NCBI RefSeq assembly: GCF_001269655.1
Contig: NZ_LHVE01000013.1
Coordinates: 62,001-126,000, forward strand
Reading direction: 5' to 3'
Origin: Pseudomonas thivervalensis
Lineage (GTDB): Bacteria > Pseudomonadota > Gammaproteobacteria > Pseudomonadales > Pseudomonadaceae
DNA length: 64,000 nt
Numbering within the stretch: position 1 is the stretch's first letter; every line of letters begins with the position of its first letter. The notes beneath the pieces are model-generated. The model ran no database searches and had not been told where the DNA came from. It saw only the letters and a list, made by a program, of their open reading frames with translations. A program made the translations under genes and the position numbers. This document shows, one piece after another, positions 41,443-48,769 of this stretch.

Positions 41443-42185
41443 TGAAACCTCCCGTTCCCGGCTTGCCCGGCGGCGTCTGTTCGACCGGCCATGACATTGG
41501 GGTAAAAGCGTTTGATCGCCAGGTCGGCGTTATCGATCAGGGTCATGCAGGCCCAGACACCCCGCGCGGCATCACGGGCGGCGATGGCATCGGCGATGTC
41601 CTTGTGGATGGGCAAGGTACGGCGCAGCTCGTCCGGGTCGGCCGCCGACACCTCGAACGACACCGCCAGCAATGCCCCCAGGGCCGGCACCATTTGTTCG
41701 ATGAATTGATTATGGCTGGCGGCCAGGATGCATTCATGGAAAAACTGGTCGGCGCGGTTGTAATCGGCGCCGCTGTCCACTGCCCGCTCCAGCGCATGGT
41801 AGGCCAGGCGGATCGCCTGCACCTGATCGGCCGTGGCCCGCTCACAGGCCCAGCGCACCGCCATGGGCTCGATGGTACGGCGCAGGTCCAGCAAGTCATC
41901 GACAAAGTTTTCCGGCAGGCCGCTGCGTGACAGCCAGCCCACCACTTGGGGGTCGAACAGGTTCCAGCGGCGCACCGGCAATACCCGCGTGCCGACTTTC
42001 GGCCCGACTTCCAGCATGCCCTTGGCCACCAGGGTCTTGATCGCCTCGCGAATCACCGTGCGACTGACACCCAGTTGCTCGCCCAAATCCGCTTCGACCT
42101 TGATGGTTTGCCCAGGCTTGACCTGGCCGGCGGCGATCCACCCCCCCAGCCAATCGACGGTCGATGCATGAAAACTGCTGGACAT
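41439..42185 (-). CDS. GntR-family (FCD/FadR subfamily) regulator of the sugar cluster
   Basis: 248 residues from the ATG at 42185; a GTG six codons earlier is an alternative. The winged helix (about 1-70) has GQTIKVEADLGEQLGVSRTVIREAIKTLVAKGMLEV. The FCD helical domain (95-225) has metal/effector residues in DLLDLRRTIEPMAVRWACERA, FHECILAASHN and LPIHKDIADAIAARDA. FCD regulators respond to sugar acids or lactones. It is followed by the lactonase gene (4-base overlap). A 14-base operator upstream (42224) is repeated at araF, so autoregulation and control of araFGH are likely. Confidence 0.92.
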   Translation of the reverse strand: MSSSFHASTVDWLGGWIAAGQVKPGQTIKVEADLGEQLGVSRTVIREAIKTLVAKGMLEVGPKVGTRVLPVRRWNLFDPQVVGWLSRSGLPENFVDDLLDLRRTIEPMAVRWACERATADQVQAIRLAYHALERAVDSGADYNRADQFFHECILAASHNQFIEQMVPALGALLAVSFEVSAADPDELRRTLPIHKDIADAIAARDAARGVWACMTLIDNADLAIKRFYPNVMAGRTDAAGQAGNGRFQ

Positions 42186-42223
42186 GAAAACCCCGCGGGC
42201 CACTCTTATTGGTGGCCCACGCT

Positions 42224-42237
42224 AATCATCATACGAT
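42224..42237. promoter_or_regulatory. Candidate GntR-family operator upstream of gntR
   Basis: AATCATCATACGAT, followed by TGG, is the inverted copy of the site at 39459-39472. It sits about 40 bases upstream of the gntR ATG, as expected for autorepression. Confidence 0.65.
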
Positions 42238-42267
42238 TGGGTGTCAATTTGTATTTTGCATAACCGC

Positions 42268-42295
42268 TGTGGGAGCGAGCCTGCTCGCGATAGCG
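42268..42295. repeat. Single REP unit (GTGGGAGCGAGC family)
   Basis: TGTGGGAGCGAGCCTGCTCG followed by CGATAGCG; solitary, between gntR and the DUF1285 gene. A partial ATTCCCACAAGGG follows at about 42330. Confidence 0.8.
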
Positions 42296-42344
42296 CTCGT
42301 CCAGCCGACACAGATGTTGGATCAACCATCATTCCCACAAGGGA

Positions 42345-42905
42345 TCAGGGTTCCAGGCCGATGGGGAAAAACACACCGCCACTCCACACGCCCAACCAGC
42401 GCTGCCCGTCGATCTCGCGGCTGACCGCCAGCTCCACCAACTGGTAGAACACATTGCGATGAATCAGCGCTTCGAGGTTGCTGCGCACGTGCACGTAGGG
42501 CGCCGGTTCCTGGGTTTGGGGGTCGATCACCACCCGCATCGGGTGCTCGCCGCCGGCCTCGGTGGTTTCTTCGACGTTGGTGGTGAAGCGCAGCAACTGC
42601 CCGTCTCCCTGCCCTTCGACTTCAAGGGTCACGGCCACGAACGGCGCGTCATCGACCTTGATGCCGACTTTTTCCACAGGGGTGATCAGGAAATAATCAT
42701 CGCCGTCGCGGCGGATGATGGTGGAGAACAGCTTGACCATCGGTTTTCTTCCGATGGGCGTGCCCAGGTAATACCAGGTGCCGTCCCGGGCGATGCGCAT
42801 GTCGATGTCGCCGCAGAAGTCGGGGTTCCACAAGTGGACCGGCGGCAGGCCTTTGGTCTTGGGGATCTGCCCCAACAGGTCATTGGCTTTTTGCGGTCCG
42901 CTCAT
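42345..42905 (-). CDS. DUF1285 domain-containing protein
   Basis: 186 residues, cytosolic, with the DUF1285 pattern. LPPVHLWNPDFCGDIDMRIARDGTWYYLGTPIGRKPMVKLFSTIIRRDGDDYFLITPVEKVGI covers the N-terminal half; APYVHVRSNLEALIHRNVFYQLVELA covers the C-terminal half. The fold is known from structural genomics in this family, but the function is not. It follows the DUF4823 lipoprotein gene by 15 bases and is probably co-transcribed. Confidence 0.92.
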   Translation of the reverse strand: MSGPQKANDLLGQIPKTKGLPPVHLWNPDFCGDIDMRIARDGTWYYLGTPIGRKPMVKLFSTIIRRDGDDYFLITPVEKVGIKVDDAPFVAVTLEVEGQGDGQLLRFTTNVEETTEAGGEHPMRVVIDPQTQEPAPYVHVRSNLEALIHRNVFYQLVELAVSREIDGQRWLGVWSGGVFFPIGLEP

Positions 42906-42920
42906 GGTGACTCCTGATAA

Positions 42921-43526
42921 TTACTGGTCGCTCATCCCCAACAGACTGCGGGCATATTCACGCAACGGCGCGGCGATGAGGTCTTGAGGCTGTTTGTCGT
43001 GGAACGTCAGTAAACCGCCACGACTCTTGATCCGTGCAGTATCAATCAAATACTGGGTGCTGGTCTCGATCAACATGATTTGAATCACGCTGGTATCGAC
43101 ACCCAGGCGATCCACCGCCTCTTCGTCCAGCCACTCGTCGGAGTTGCCGATGCGGTTATCGGCCTTGGCGAACCGGGTGTACAACAGGTAATGGGCACCG
43201 GCGGCACGGGCTTCGCCCATGGCTTGGTCGAGGCCTTCGGGAACACGGGCACGACGGACCATGGGGAAATATTCGATGAAGCCATTGAAGGCTTCTTCGG
43301 CCACGACGTTGGGACGCGGATAGGCACTGCCCGGCGGAGCGAAGGCGCCCTGGGCGATGTAAATGAACGAGTCGGGCTGAATTCGCAGGTTGTTCACACG
43401 ACGGCTGTCGCTATGGTCCAGCAGGCCGGCGTCGCTCATGTGATAACGAACGCCCTCCCCCATGTCGCTGACATTCATGCAACCGCCAAGCACCAAAACG
43501 GCCAGCAGCAAAACCAGGCTACGCAT
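42921..43526 (-). CDS. DUF4823 domain lipoprotein
   Basis: 201 residues with a lipobox (VLGGC, Cys16). A mixed domain of the DUF4823 type follows (SFIYIAQGAFAPPGSAYPRP, RAAGAHYLLYTRFAKADNRIGNSDEW and VDTSVIQIMLIETSTQYLIDTARI). It is anchored in the outer or inner membrane facing the periplasm. Function unknown. First gene of a pair with the DUF1285 gene; a ribosome site GGAGGGATAGG precedes the ATG. Confidence 0.9.
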   Translation of the reverse strand: MRSLVLLLAVLVLGGCMNVSDMGEGVRYHMSDAGLLDHSDSRRVNNLRIQPDSFIYIAQGAFAPPGSAYPRPNVVAEEAFNGFIEYFPMVRRARVPEGLDQAMGEARAAGAHYLLYTRFAKADNRIGNSDEWLDEEAVDRLGVDTSVIQIMLIETSTQYLIDTARIKSRGGLLTFHDKQPQDLIAAPLREYARSLLGMSDQ

Positions 43527-43629
43527 CCTATCCCTCCAAAAACCGGTGTCGGAAAACCGGCGAATGGTCGTGGGATGCAGCTTTTGCGCCAGCTCACAGG
43601 ATGATTGGGTATCAGCCTTGGAATACCCT

Positions 43630-43763
43630 GTGGCGAGGGAGCTTGCTCCCGCTGGGCTGCGCCCGTAGGAGCTGTCGAGTGCAACGAGGCTGCGATCTTT
43701 CCCCCAGACACTTGAATCCCAAGCGAAAGATCAAAAGATCGCAGGCTTCGCCAGCTCCTACAG
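43630..43763. repeat. Composite REP: GTGGCGAGGG unit followed by a TGTAGGAGCTG pair
   Basis: GTGGCGAGGGAGCTTGCTCC at 43630 is fused to CGTAGGAGCTGTCGAGTGCA. The mirror copy GCTTCGCCAGCTCCTACAG ends at 43763. The same composite order occurs, reversed, at 4043-4182. Confidence 0.88.
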
Positions 43764-43785
43764 ACTCAAGCCACCAAAGGTCCGA

Positions 43786-44754
43786 TCAGCCACCAATGAT
43801 CTTCATGATGGTCGCACCGCCGGAAAACGCCACTTCCTGCTTGTCCCCCAAGGCCTTGACCAGCAAGCGCTGAAGCGCCGGCAAAGCCTGATGGCGTGGC
43901 TTATCCAGAAGGTCGCCGACGAAGTGACGGTTACTCGACGACAGGCAGCCGTGCAGCCAGCCCGTGGAAGACAACCGCAGTCGCGAACAGGTACGGCAAA
44001 AAGGCACACTTTCGTTGGCGATCACGCCAAAGTGCCCCAAGCCCGGAATCTCATAACGCACCGCCGTGGCATCCACCGGCGCATTGGCTTGCAGGTATTC
44101 GTACTGATCGCCGATCAGGCTGAGCAATTGCTGGAGGCTGACAAATTGCTGCAGGAAGGCGTTGGAGTCACTGGCCAGGTGGCCCATGCGCATCAACTCG
44201 ATGAAACGTAACTCATAGCCGCGTTCCAGGCAGTACTCGAGCAACGGCATCACCTGGTCCAGGTTTTGCCCGCGCAACGGCACCATGTTGACCTTGATCT
44301 TCAGCCCGGCGGCCCGGGCCTGCTCCATGCCGTCGAGCACGGTCGCCAGGTCACCACCCCGGGCGATGCTGCGAAACGCAGCCGGATCAAGGGTGTCGAG
44401 GGAAACGTTGATGCGACGGATACCGGCGTCCACCAGCAACGGCAGTTTTTTCGCCAGCAACTGGCCATTGGTGGTCAGGCTGATGTCCTCCAGGCCCATC
44501 TGCCCCACCGCCGTCATGAAACGCTCAAGCTTGGGGCTCACCAGCGGCTCGCCACCCGTGATGCGCAACCGCTCGATACCGGCGGCCTCGATCAGATAGG
44601 CCACGCCGCGCGCCATGGCCTCGGCCGACAGTTCATCCTGCGCAGCCACCAACCGCTTGCCGTCAGGCACGCAGTAGGTACAGGCGTAGTTGCAGGCTGA
44701 GGTCAGGCTGATCCGCAGATTACGGAAACGCCTGCCTTGACGGTCAACGATCAT
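43786..44754 (-). CDS. moaA: GTP 3',8-cyclase (molybdenum cofactor biosynthesis protein A)
   Basis: 322 residues. The N-terminal radical-SAM cluster is CNYACTYC (Cys21, 25, 28), preceded by LRISLTSA; GGEP is the SAM-binding turn. The second 4Fe-4S cluster, which binds GTP, has Cys253, Cys256 and Cys270 (CRTCSRLRLSSTGWLHGC). The terminal Gly-Gly (KIIGG), needed for activity, is present. It converts GTP to 3',8-cyclo-7,8-dihydro-GTP, the first step of molybdopterin synthesis. No other moa gene lies nearby; Pseudomonas has more than one moaA. GGAG precedes the ATG. Confidence 0.95.
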   Translation of the reverse strand: MIVDRQGRRFRNLRISLTSACNYACTYCVPDGKRLVAAQDELSAEAMARGVAYLIEAAGIERLRITGGEPLVSPKLERFMTAVGQMGLEDISLTTNGQLLAKKLPLLVDAGIRRINVSLDTLDPAAFRSIARGGDLATVLDGMEQARAAGLKIKVNMVPLRGQNLDQVMPLLEYCLERGYELRFIELMRMGHLASDSNAFLQQFVSLQQLLSLIGDQYEYLQANAPVDATAVRYEIPGLGHFGVIANESVPFCRTCSRLRLSSTGWLHGCLSSSNRHFVGDLLDKPRHQALPALQRLLVKALGDKQEVAFSGGATIMKIIGG

Positions 44755-44909
44755 GGATCACTCCGGCACGAGAAAAATCGGACTCGCGAAAATTGACCTA
44801 GAAATCAAGATTTCGCAAGACCCAAGCCTGAGTATATTACTGGGGCACTGCGCCATGTAAGCGGACATGGCGCAATAAGGCAGCTGAATGTCTTGGCTTG
44901 GGCGGCCAG

Positions 44910-45548
44910 TCAGCTGCTCGGGACGTCGGTATCGCGCTTGCGCTTGTTGCCCATGCGCACGCCGATGTCCATCAGGAACTGGAAAAAACCTTCCTGGTCT
45001 TCCAGCACGTTGCTCCAGAACGGCGAGTGATACAGCGCCACCGCGCCGTGCACCAACGCCCAGGCGGCGCAGTAATGGAAATAAGGTGGCACGTCCTCAA
45101 GCTTGCCTTCGCTGATCCGGCCCTTGATCAGCAGGGTCAGGCGTTCGAAGTTCGAGGCGCGGATCTTGTGCAGCTCCTCGACCATCTCCGGCACCTGGTT
45201 GCCCTTGACCACCTTCTCTTCCAAGCGATCGAACAAGCGGTAGCGCTGCGGGTCGCGCATGCGGAACTCGAAGTAGGCCCGGGACAGGGCCTCCTTGTCC
45301 TTGTCCACATCGGCTGAATGCAGCAACTCGTTCAAATCGCGCTCATAGTCGAGCATCAGGCGCAGGTAGATTTCCGCCTTGGATTTGAAATGTTTATAAA
45401 TCGTGCCTTTGCCGATACCCACGGCATCCGCAATCATCTCGACGGTGACACTGTCTTCACCCTGGTCGAGGAACAACTTGAGCGCGGTGTCGAGAATTTC
45501 CTGCTCGCGGCGGCGAAACTCACGGACCTTACGGGGTTCTTTGTGCAT
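44910..45548 (-). CDS. TetR-family transcriptional regulator
   Basis: 212 residues. The N-terminal helix-turn-helix (about 12-60) has RREQEILDTALKLFLDQGEDSVTVEMIADAVGIGKGTIYKHFKSKAEIYLRLM. The C-terminal ligand domain is all-helical (LSRAYFEFRMRDPQRYRLFDRLEEKVV, YFHYCAAWALVHGAVALYHSPFW). Ligand and targets are unknown. It lies upstream of the candidate rgsA sRNA on the opposite strand, 248 bases from its presumed start, and 155 bases downstream of the moaA start. Confidence 0.93.
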   Translation of the reverse strand: MHKEPRKVREFRRREQEILDTALKLFLDQGEDSVTVEMIADAVGIGKGTIYKHFKSKAEIYLRLMLDYERDLNELLHSADVDKDKEALSRAYFEFRMRDPQRYRLFDRLEEKVVKGNQVPEMVEELHKIRASNFERLTLLIKGRISEGKLEDVPPYFHYCAAWALVHGAVALYHSPFWSNVLEDQEGFFQFLMDIGVRMGNKRKRDTDVPSS

Positions 45549-45783
45549 AAGAAAAAGGTCTGAAGGGTCAAAATTCGAAGCCGGGTATTATGCCTAACTT
45601 ACGTAAAAATGCACGGATCATCCGTTCCCGGCCACTGTTCTTCACAAAACCGTACACACCCGGCTCGCCGTTTCCCGCGCCAATGCGCCGTGCCAGCGAG
45701 CTTTGGCGACAGTGAGAACCTATCCGAAGCGAAGGTATTCCAAATCTGTTTAAAAACCGCCCCGGCCAGACTGGACGGGTTGG

Positions 45784-45789
45784 CATACT
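45784..45789 (+). promoter_or_regulatory. Candidate -10 element of the rgsA-like sRNA
   Basis: CATACT, preceded by GG and followed by GAT, resembles the extended -10 (CTATACT) recognised by RpoS. No good -35 is present at 17 bases, which also fits a sigma-S promoter. RgsA is known to depend on RpoS. Confidence 0.45.
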
Positions 45790-45794
45790 GATCA

Positions 45795-45923
45795 ATACTT
45801 GAACTGTCGGCGCGACATCTCCCCCAAGTGACGCGCCGATAAAGGTACCAACGGACCGCGTGCCTTTGTTTTACTCCTAATGGTCTTAACCCGGATTCAC
45901 CCCCCAGAACCCGGGTTTTTTTT
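45795..45923 (+). ncRNA. rgsA: Small regulatory RNA, RgsA candidate
   Basis: The gap between the TetR and tatD genes holds no protein gene on the plus strand but ends in a strong plus-strand terminator (45888-45923). Upstream are a -10-like CATACT and a perfect seven-pair hairpin, CGGCGCG (45808-45814) with CGCGCCG (45832-45838), whose loop is C-rich (TCTCCCCCAAG). In P. aeruginosa rgsA (PA2958.1) lies at this very position, just before the tatD-pilZ-holB-tmk genes. RgsA is an RpoS-dependent, Gac-linked stress RNA. The 5' end is estimated. I could not find a clear GacA box upstream. Confidence 0.68.
45888..45923 (+). terminator. Terminator of the rgsA-like sRNA
   Basis: AACCCGG and CCGGGTT pair across a 15-base C-rich loop and run into eight Ts on the plus strand. 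No plus-strand protein gene precedes it, so it marks an RNA gene. Confidence 0.85.
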
Positions 45924-45932
45924 GCATGAAAT

Positions 45933-46727
45933 TCAGGCGTCCACCGAACGGACGTGAGCCAGCGGAAACAATTGCTTAAAATTTTCCGTTGTCTGCTCGG
46001 CAAAGCGTTCGTAGGACTCACCACGTAGCATCGCCAGAAACTCCGCCACTTCCCGTACGTATTGCGGAAGGTTCGGCTTGCCGCGATACGGGATCGGTGC
46101 CAGGTAAGGTGAGTCGGTTTCCACCAGCAGCCGATCAGCCGGCACTTTGCTGGCAACGTCACGCAGGGCATCGGCATTGCGGAACGTGACAATCCCGGAC
46201 AAGGAAATGTAATAGCCCATGTCCAAGGCAGCCTTGGCCATGTCCCAGTCTTCGGTGAAGCAATGCAGCACACCGGCCTGGGGCAACGCGGCGTCACGCA
46301 GCAAGGCCAAGGTATCGGCCCGGGCGCCACGGGTGTGGATGATCACCGGTTTGCCGGTCTGCCGGGCAGCCTCCAGGTGCAGCCGGAACGACGCCTGCTG
46401 CACGTCGGCGGCTTCCGGCTCGTAGTGATAGTCCAGGCCGGTTTCGCCAATGGCGACCACCCGTGGATGGTCGAGCTCACGTAACAGCCAATCGAGCGCA
46501 GGCGCGGCGCCGGGCTGGACGTCCAGTGGGTGGACGCCGACCGAACAATCGACATCGGCATAACGCTCGGCCAGGGCCTTCACGTCGGCAGCGTTGTCGG
46601 CGCTGACGCCGATGCACAGGAAGTGGCCGACGCCCCGCTCCCGGGCCGCGTCCAGCGCGGCATCCAGGGAACCGCCATGGGCAGCGAGGTCGAGACGGTC
46701 AAGGTGACAATGGGAATCTACAAGCAT
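45933..46727 (-). CDS. tatD: TatD-family metal-dependent DNase
   Basis: 264 residues. The metal ligands of the TatD/amidohydrolase fold are visible: DSHCHLD at the N-terminus (HXH), Glu in AIGETGLDYHYE, His in PVIIHTRGA, His in VLHCFTED and Asp in LVETDSPYLAP. TatD proteins are 3'-5' exonucleases/DNases acting on DNA and possibly RNA. Last gene of the fab-pabC-mltG-tmk-holB-pilZ string, 11 bases after pilZ. Confidence 0.94.
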   Translation of the reverse strand: MLVDSHCHLDRLDLAAHGGSLDAALDAARERGVGHFLCIGVSADNAADVKALAERYADVDCSVGVHPLDVQPGAAPALDWLLRELDHPRVVAIGETGLDYHYEPEAADVQQASFRLHLEAARQTGKPVIIHTRGARADTLALLRDAALPQAGVLHCFTEDWDMAKAALDMGYYISLSGIVTFRNADALRDVASKVPADRLLVETDSPYLAPIPYRGKPNLPQYVREVAEFLAMLRGESYERFAEQTTENFKQLFPLAHVRSVDA

Positions 46728-46738
46728 AAAAGGTCAGG

Positions 46739-47095
46739 CTACATCGTATGGGTGGGACGGTCGGACTTCAGGGAGCCGGCCAAGTGGGTTTCAATCTGAT
46801 TGCGGGCTGAATTGTCGCCGTCGCTGAACTGCACGCCCACGCCGGCGGCCCGATTGCCCTGGGCGCCCTTGGGGGTCAGCCAGATCACCTTGCCGGCGAC
46901 CGGAATTTTCTCCGCCTCGTCCATCAGGCTCAAGAGCATGAACACTTCATCGCCCAAGCGATAATTCTTGTTGGTCGGGATGAACAGGCCGCCATTCTTG
47001 ATAAAGGGCATGTAGGCGGCGTAAAGCACCGATTTGTCCTTGATGGTCAGGGACAGGATGCCGTTGCGTGGGCCGGGACTGACAGGTTCGTTCAT
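46739..47095 (-). CDS. pilZ: Type IV pilus biogenesis PilZ-domain protein
   Basis: 118 residues, nearly the same as P. aeruginosa PilZ: RNGILSLTIKDKSVLYAAYMPFIKNGGLFIPT, LGDEVFMLLSLMDEAEKIPVAGKVIW, then QGNRAAGVGVQF and a conserved RPTHTM end. It lacks the RXXXR and (D/N)XSXXG c-di-GMP-binding motifs, as does the founding PilZ. It works with PilB/FimX in pilus extension. Placed between holB and tatD. Confidence 0.95.
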   Translation of the reverse strand: MNEPVSPGPRNGILSLTIKDKSVLYAAYMPFIKNGGLFIPTNKNYRLGDEVFMLLSLMDEAEKIPVAGKVIWLTPKGAQGNRAAGVGVQFSDGDNSARNQIETHLAGSLKSDRPTHTM

Positions 47096-47137
47096 GCTGA
47101 TCTCCGCTGCGATTGAGCTGAGTCTAGGCGGTACCTG

Positions 47138-48124
47138 TCAACTTCGACCAGGCAAACTCGCCCACTGCACCAACAGCGCCTCGAGCAACAGCACCCGATT
47201 GAGGTTCGCCTTGCTCAGCACCTTCTGACGTTGGGCAAGAATCCAGTCCTGGATGTTCAAGATTTTATCCTGGTTGCTTTTTTGTGCCAGGTACTGGATC
47301 ACCTTGCGCATGTCGCCCAATCCCAGACCTGCCTCGTCTTCGGTCAGCCGGTAACGCAGGATCAGGCTCGACCAGTCGCAGAACCAGTCAAACAGCAGCA
47401 GTAGCGGGATGGCGTTCCAGCCCTCGGCCAGTTGCGTGGGGGATTGCTGCTGCTTGAGCAGCTTCTTGACCCCGTCCACCACCAAGGCCCGCTGTTCACG
47501 CACACCCTGGGCCTGAAGGCTGACAGCCGCCAAGGGCGAACCGGCCGCGAGGGTCAGCAACTCGACGCGCTCTTCATCGCTGCTGTCAGGCAGGGCCTGG
47601 GCCAGCCATTGCAAGCTCATCGCCTCGCTCGGCAGCGGGCAGGCCTGTTGCACGCAACGACTCTTGATCGTCGGCAGCAAGCGACTCGGCTGGTGGCTGA
47701 CCAACAACAGCACGGTATCGCCGGAAGGTTCTTCGAGGCTCTTGAGCAAAGCGTTGGCGGCGTTGATGTTCATCGACTCGACCGGCTCGATCAGCACCAC
47801 TTTGCGCCCGCCCATCTGCGAGGTCTGGACCACGAAGCTGACCAGGTCGCGGACTTGGTCGACCTTGATCGCCTTGTCCGCCTCTTCCGGCTCCAGCACG
47901 TAATTGTCGGGATGGCTGCCGGCCTTGAGCAGCAGGCAGGACTTGCATTCACCACAGGCGTTCGAAGCACCCGGACGCAGGCACAGCAGACTGGCCATCA
48001 AGCGCTCGGCCAGTGCCCGCTTGCCGATGCCGACCGGGCCGTGCAGCAGATAGGCATGGGCATGCTGGGCACGACCGGCCAATTGCTGCCAGAGACCGTC
48101 TTGCCAGGGATAGGCTTCAGCCAC
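47138..48124 (-). CDS. holB: DNA polymerase III subunit delta'
   Basis: 328 residues from a GTG at 48124, chosen because the protein then starts V/M-AEAYPWQDGLWQQL, the conserved family opening; the GTG overlaps the tmk stop by 8 bases. A P-loop-like GPVGIGKR (29-36), the zinc module CLRPGASNACGECKSC and the SRC sensor (TIKSRC) are seen. It is part of the clamp loader that places the beta clamp on DNA. A longer frame to 48157 would overlap tmk further and is rejected. Confidence 0.93.
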   Translation of the reverse strand: MAEAYPWQDGLWQQLAGRAQHAHAYLLHGPVGIGKRALAERLMASLLCLRPGASNACGECKSCLLLKAGSHPDNYVLEPEEADKAIKVDQVRDLVSFVVQTSQMGGRKVVLIEPVESMNINAANALLKSLEEPSGDTVLLLVSHQPSRLLPTIKSRCVQQACPLPSEAMSLQWLAQALPDSSDEERVELLTLAAGSPLAAVSLQAQGVREQRALVVDGVKKLLKQQQSPTQLAEGWNAIPLLLLFDWFCDWSSLILRYRLTEDEAGLGLGDMRKVIQYLAQKSNQDKILNIQDWILAQRQKVLSKANLNRVLLLEALLVQWASLPGRS

Positions 48125-48749
48125 GGACACGCTCCAGCAAACGTGGAAGCAAGCCATCCAGGGACTGCTGGACCTGGGTAAGCGGCTGCGCGGCGTCGAT
48201 CAGCAGGTAACGCGCCGGATCGGCCTTGGCGCGCCCCAGGAAGGCATTGCGCACGGCATTGAAGAAGGCCTGGCCCTCAAGCTCGAAACGATCCAGCCGG
48301 CCACGGGCGCTGGCACGGGCCAGGCCGATTTCCACCGGCAGGTCGAACACCAGGGTCAGGTCTGGCCGCAGGTCACCTTGGACGAAACTTTCCAGCGCGG
48401 CGATGCGCTCCACGGACAAGCCCCGGCCGCCACCCTGGTAGGCATAAGTCGAATCGGTAAAACGATCGCAGAGCACCACGGCGCCACGGGCCAGCGCCGG
48501 GCGAATCACCTCGGCCAGATGCTGCGCCCTGGCGGCGAACACCAGCAACAGCTCGGTGTCGGGATTCATGACTTCTTCAAGGGGCGCCAGCAGCACCTCG
48601 CGGATCCGCTCGGCCAGCGGCGTACCGCCCGGCTCGCGGGTCAATACCACCTCGATGCCGGCGGCCCGCAGGCGTTCGGCCAGGTATTCGCGGTTGGTGC
48701 TCTTGCCGGCGCCTTCCGGGCCTTCCAGCGTTATAAACAAGCCAGTCAC
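48117..48749 (-). CDS. tmk: Thymidylate kinase
   Basis: 210 residues if started at the GTG at 48749 (AAGGA 8 bases upstream), the usual length. An ATG at 48773 overlapping the mltG stop would add 8 residues. The P-loop is GPEGAGKS (10-17), LTREPGGTPLAERIRE is the DR-type/ERG-like loop, and LCDRFTDSTYAYQGGGRGL and LDRFELEG (LID) follow. It phosphorylates dTMP to dTDP. It lies between mltG and holB, a conserved arrangement. Confidence 0.94.
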   Translation of the reverse strand: MTGLFITLEGPEGAGKSTNREYLAERLRAAGIEVVLTREPGGTPLAERIREVLLAPLEEVMNPDTELLLVFAARAQHLAEVIRPALARGAVVLCDRFTDSTYAYQGGGRGLSVERIAALESFVQGDLRPDLTLVFDLPVEIGLARASARGRLDRFELEGQAFFNAVRNAFLGRAKADPARYLLIDAAQPLTQVQQSLDGLLPRLLERVRG

Positions 48750-48769
48750 GGGGCGATCCTTAATCAAAG

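Noticed and set aside
45599..46330. Long minus-strand frame overlapping tatD and the sRNA region
   Set aside because: Out of frame with tatD, which has all metal ligands. The frame crosses the plus-strand sRNA and its terminator.
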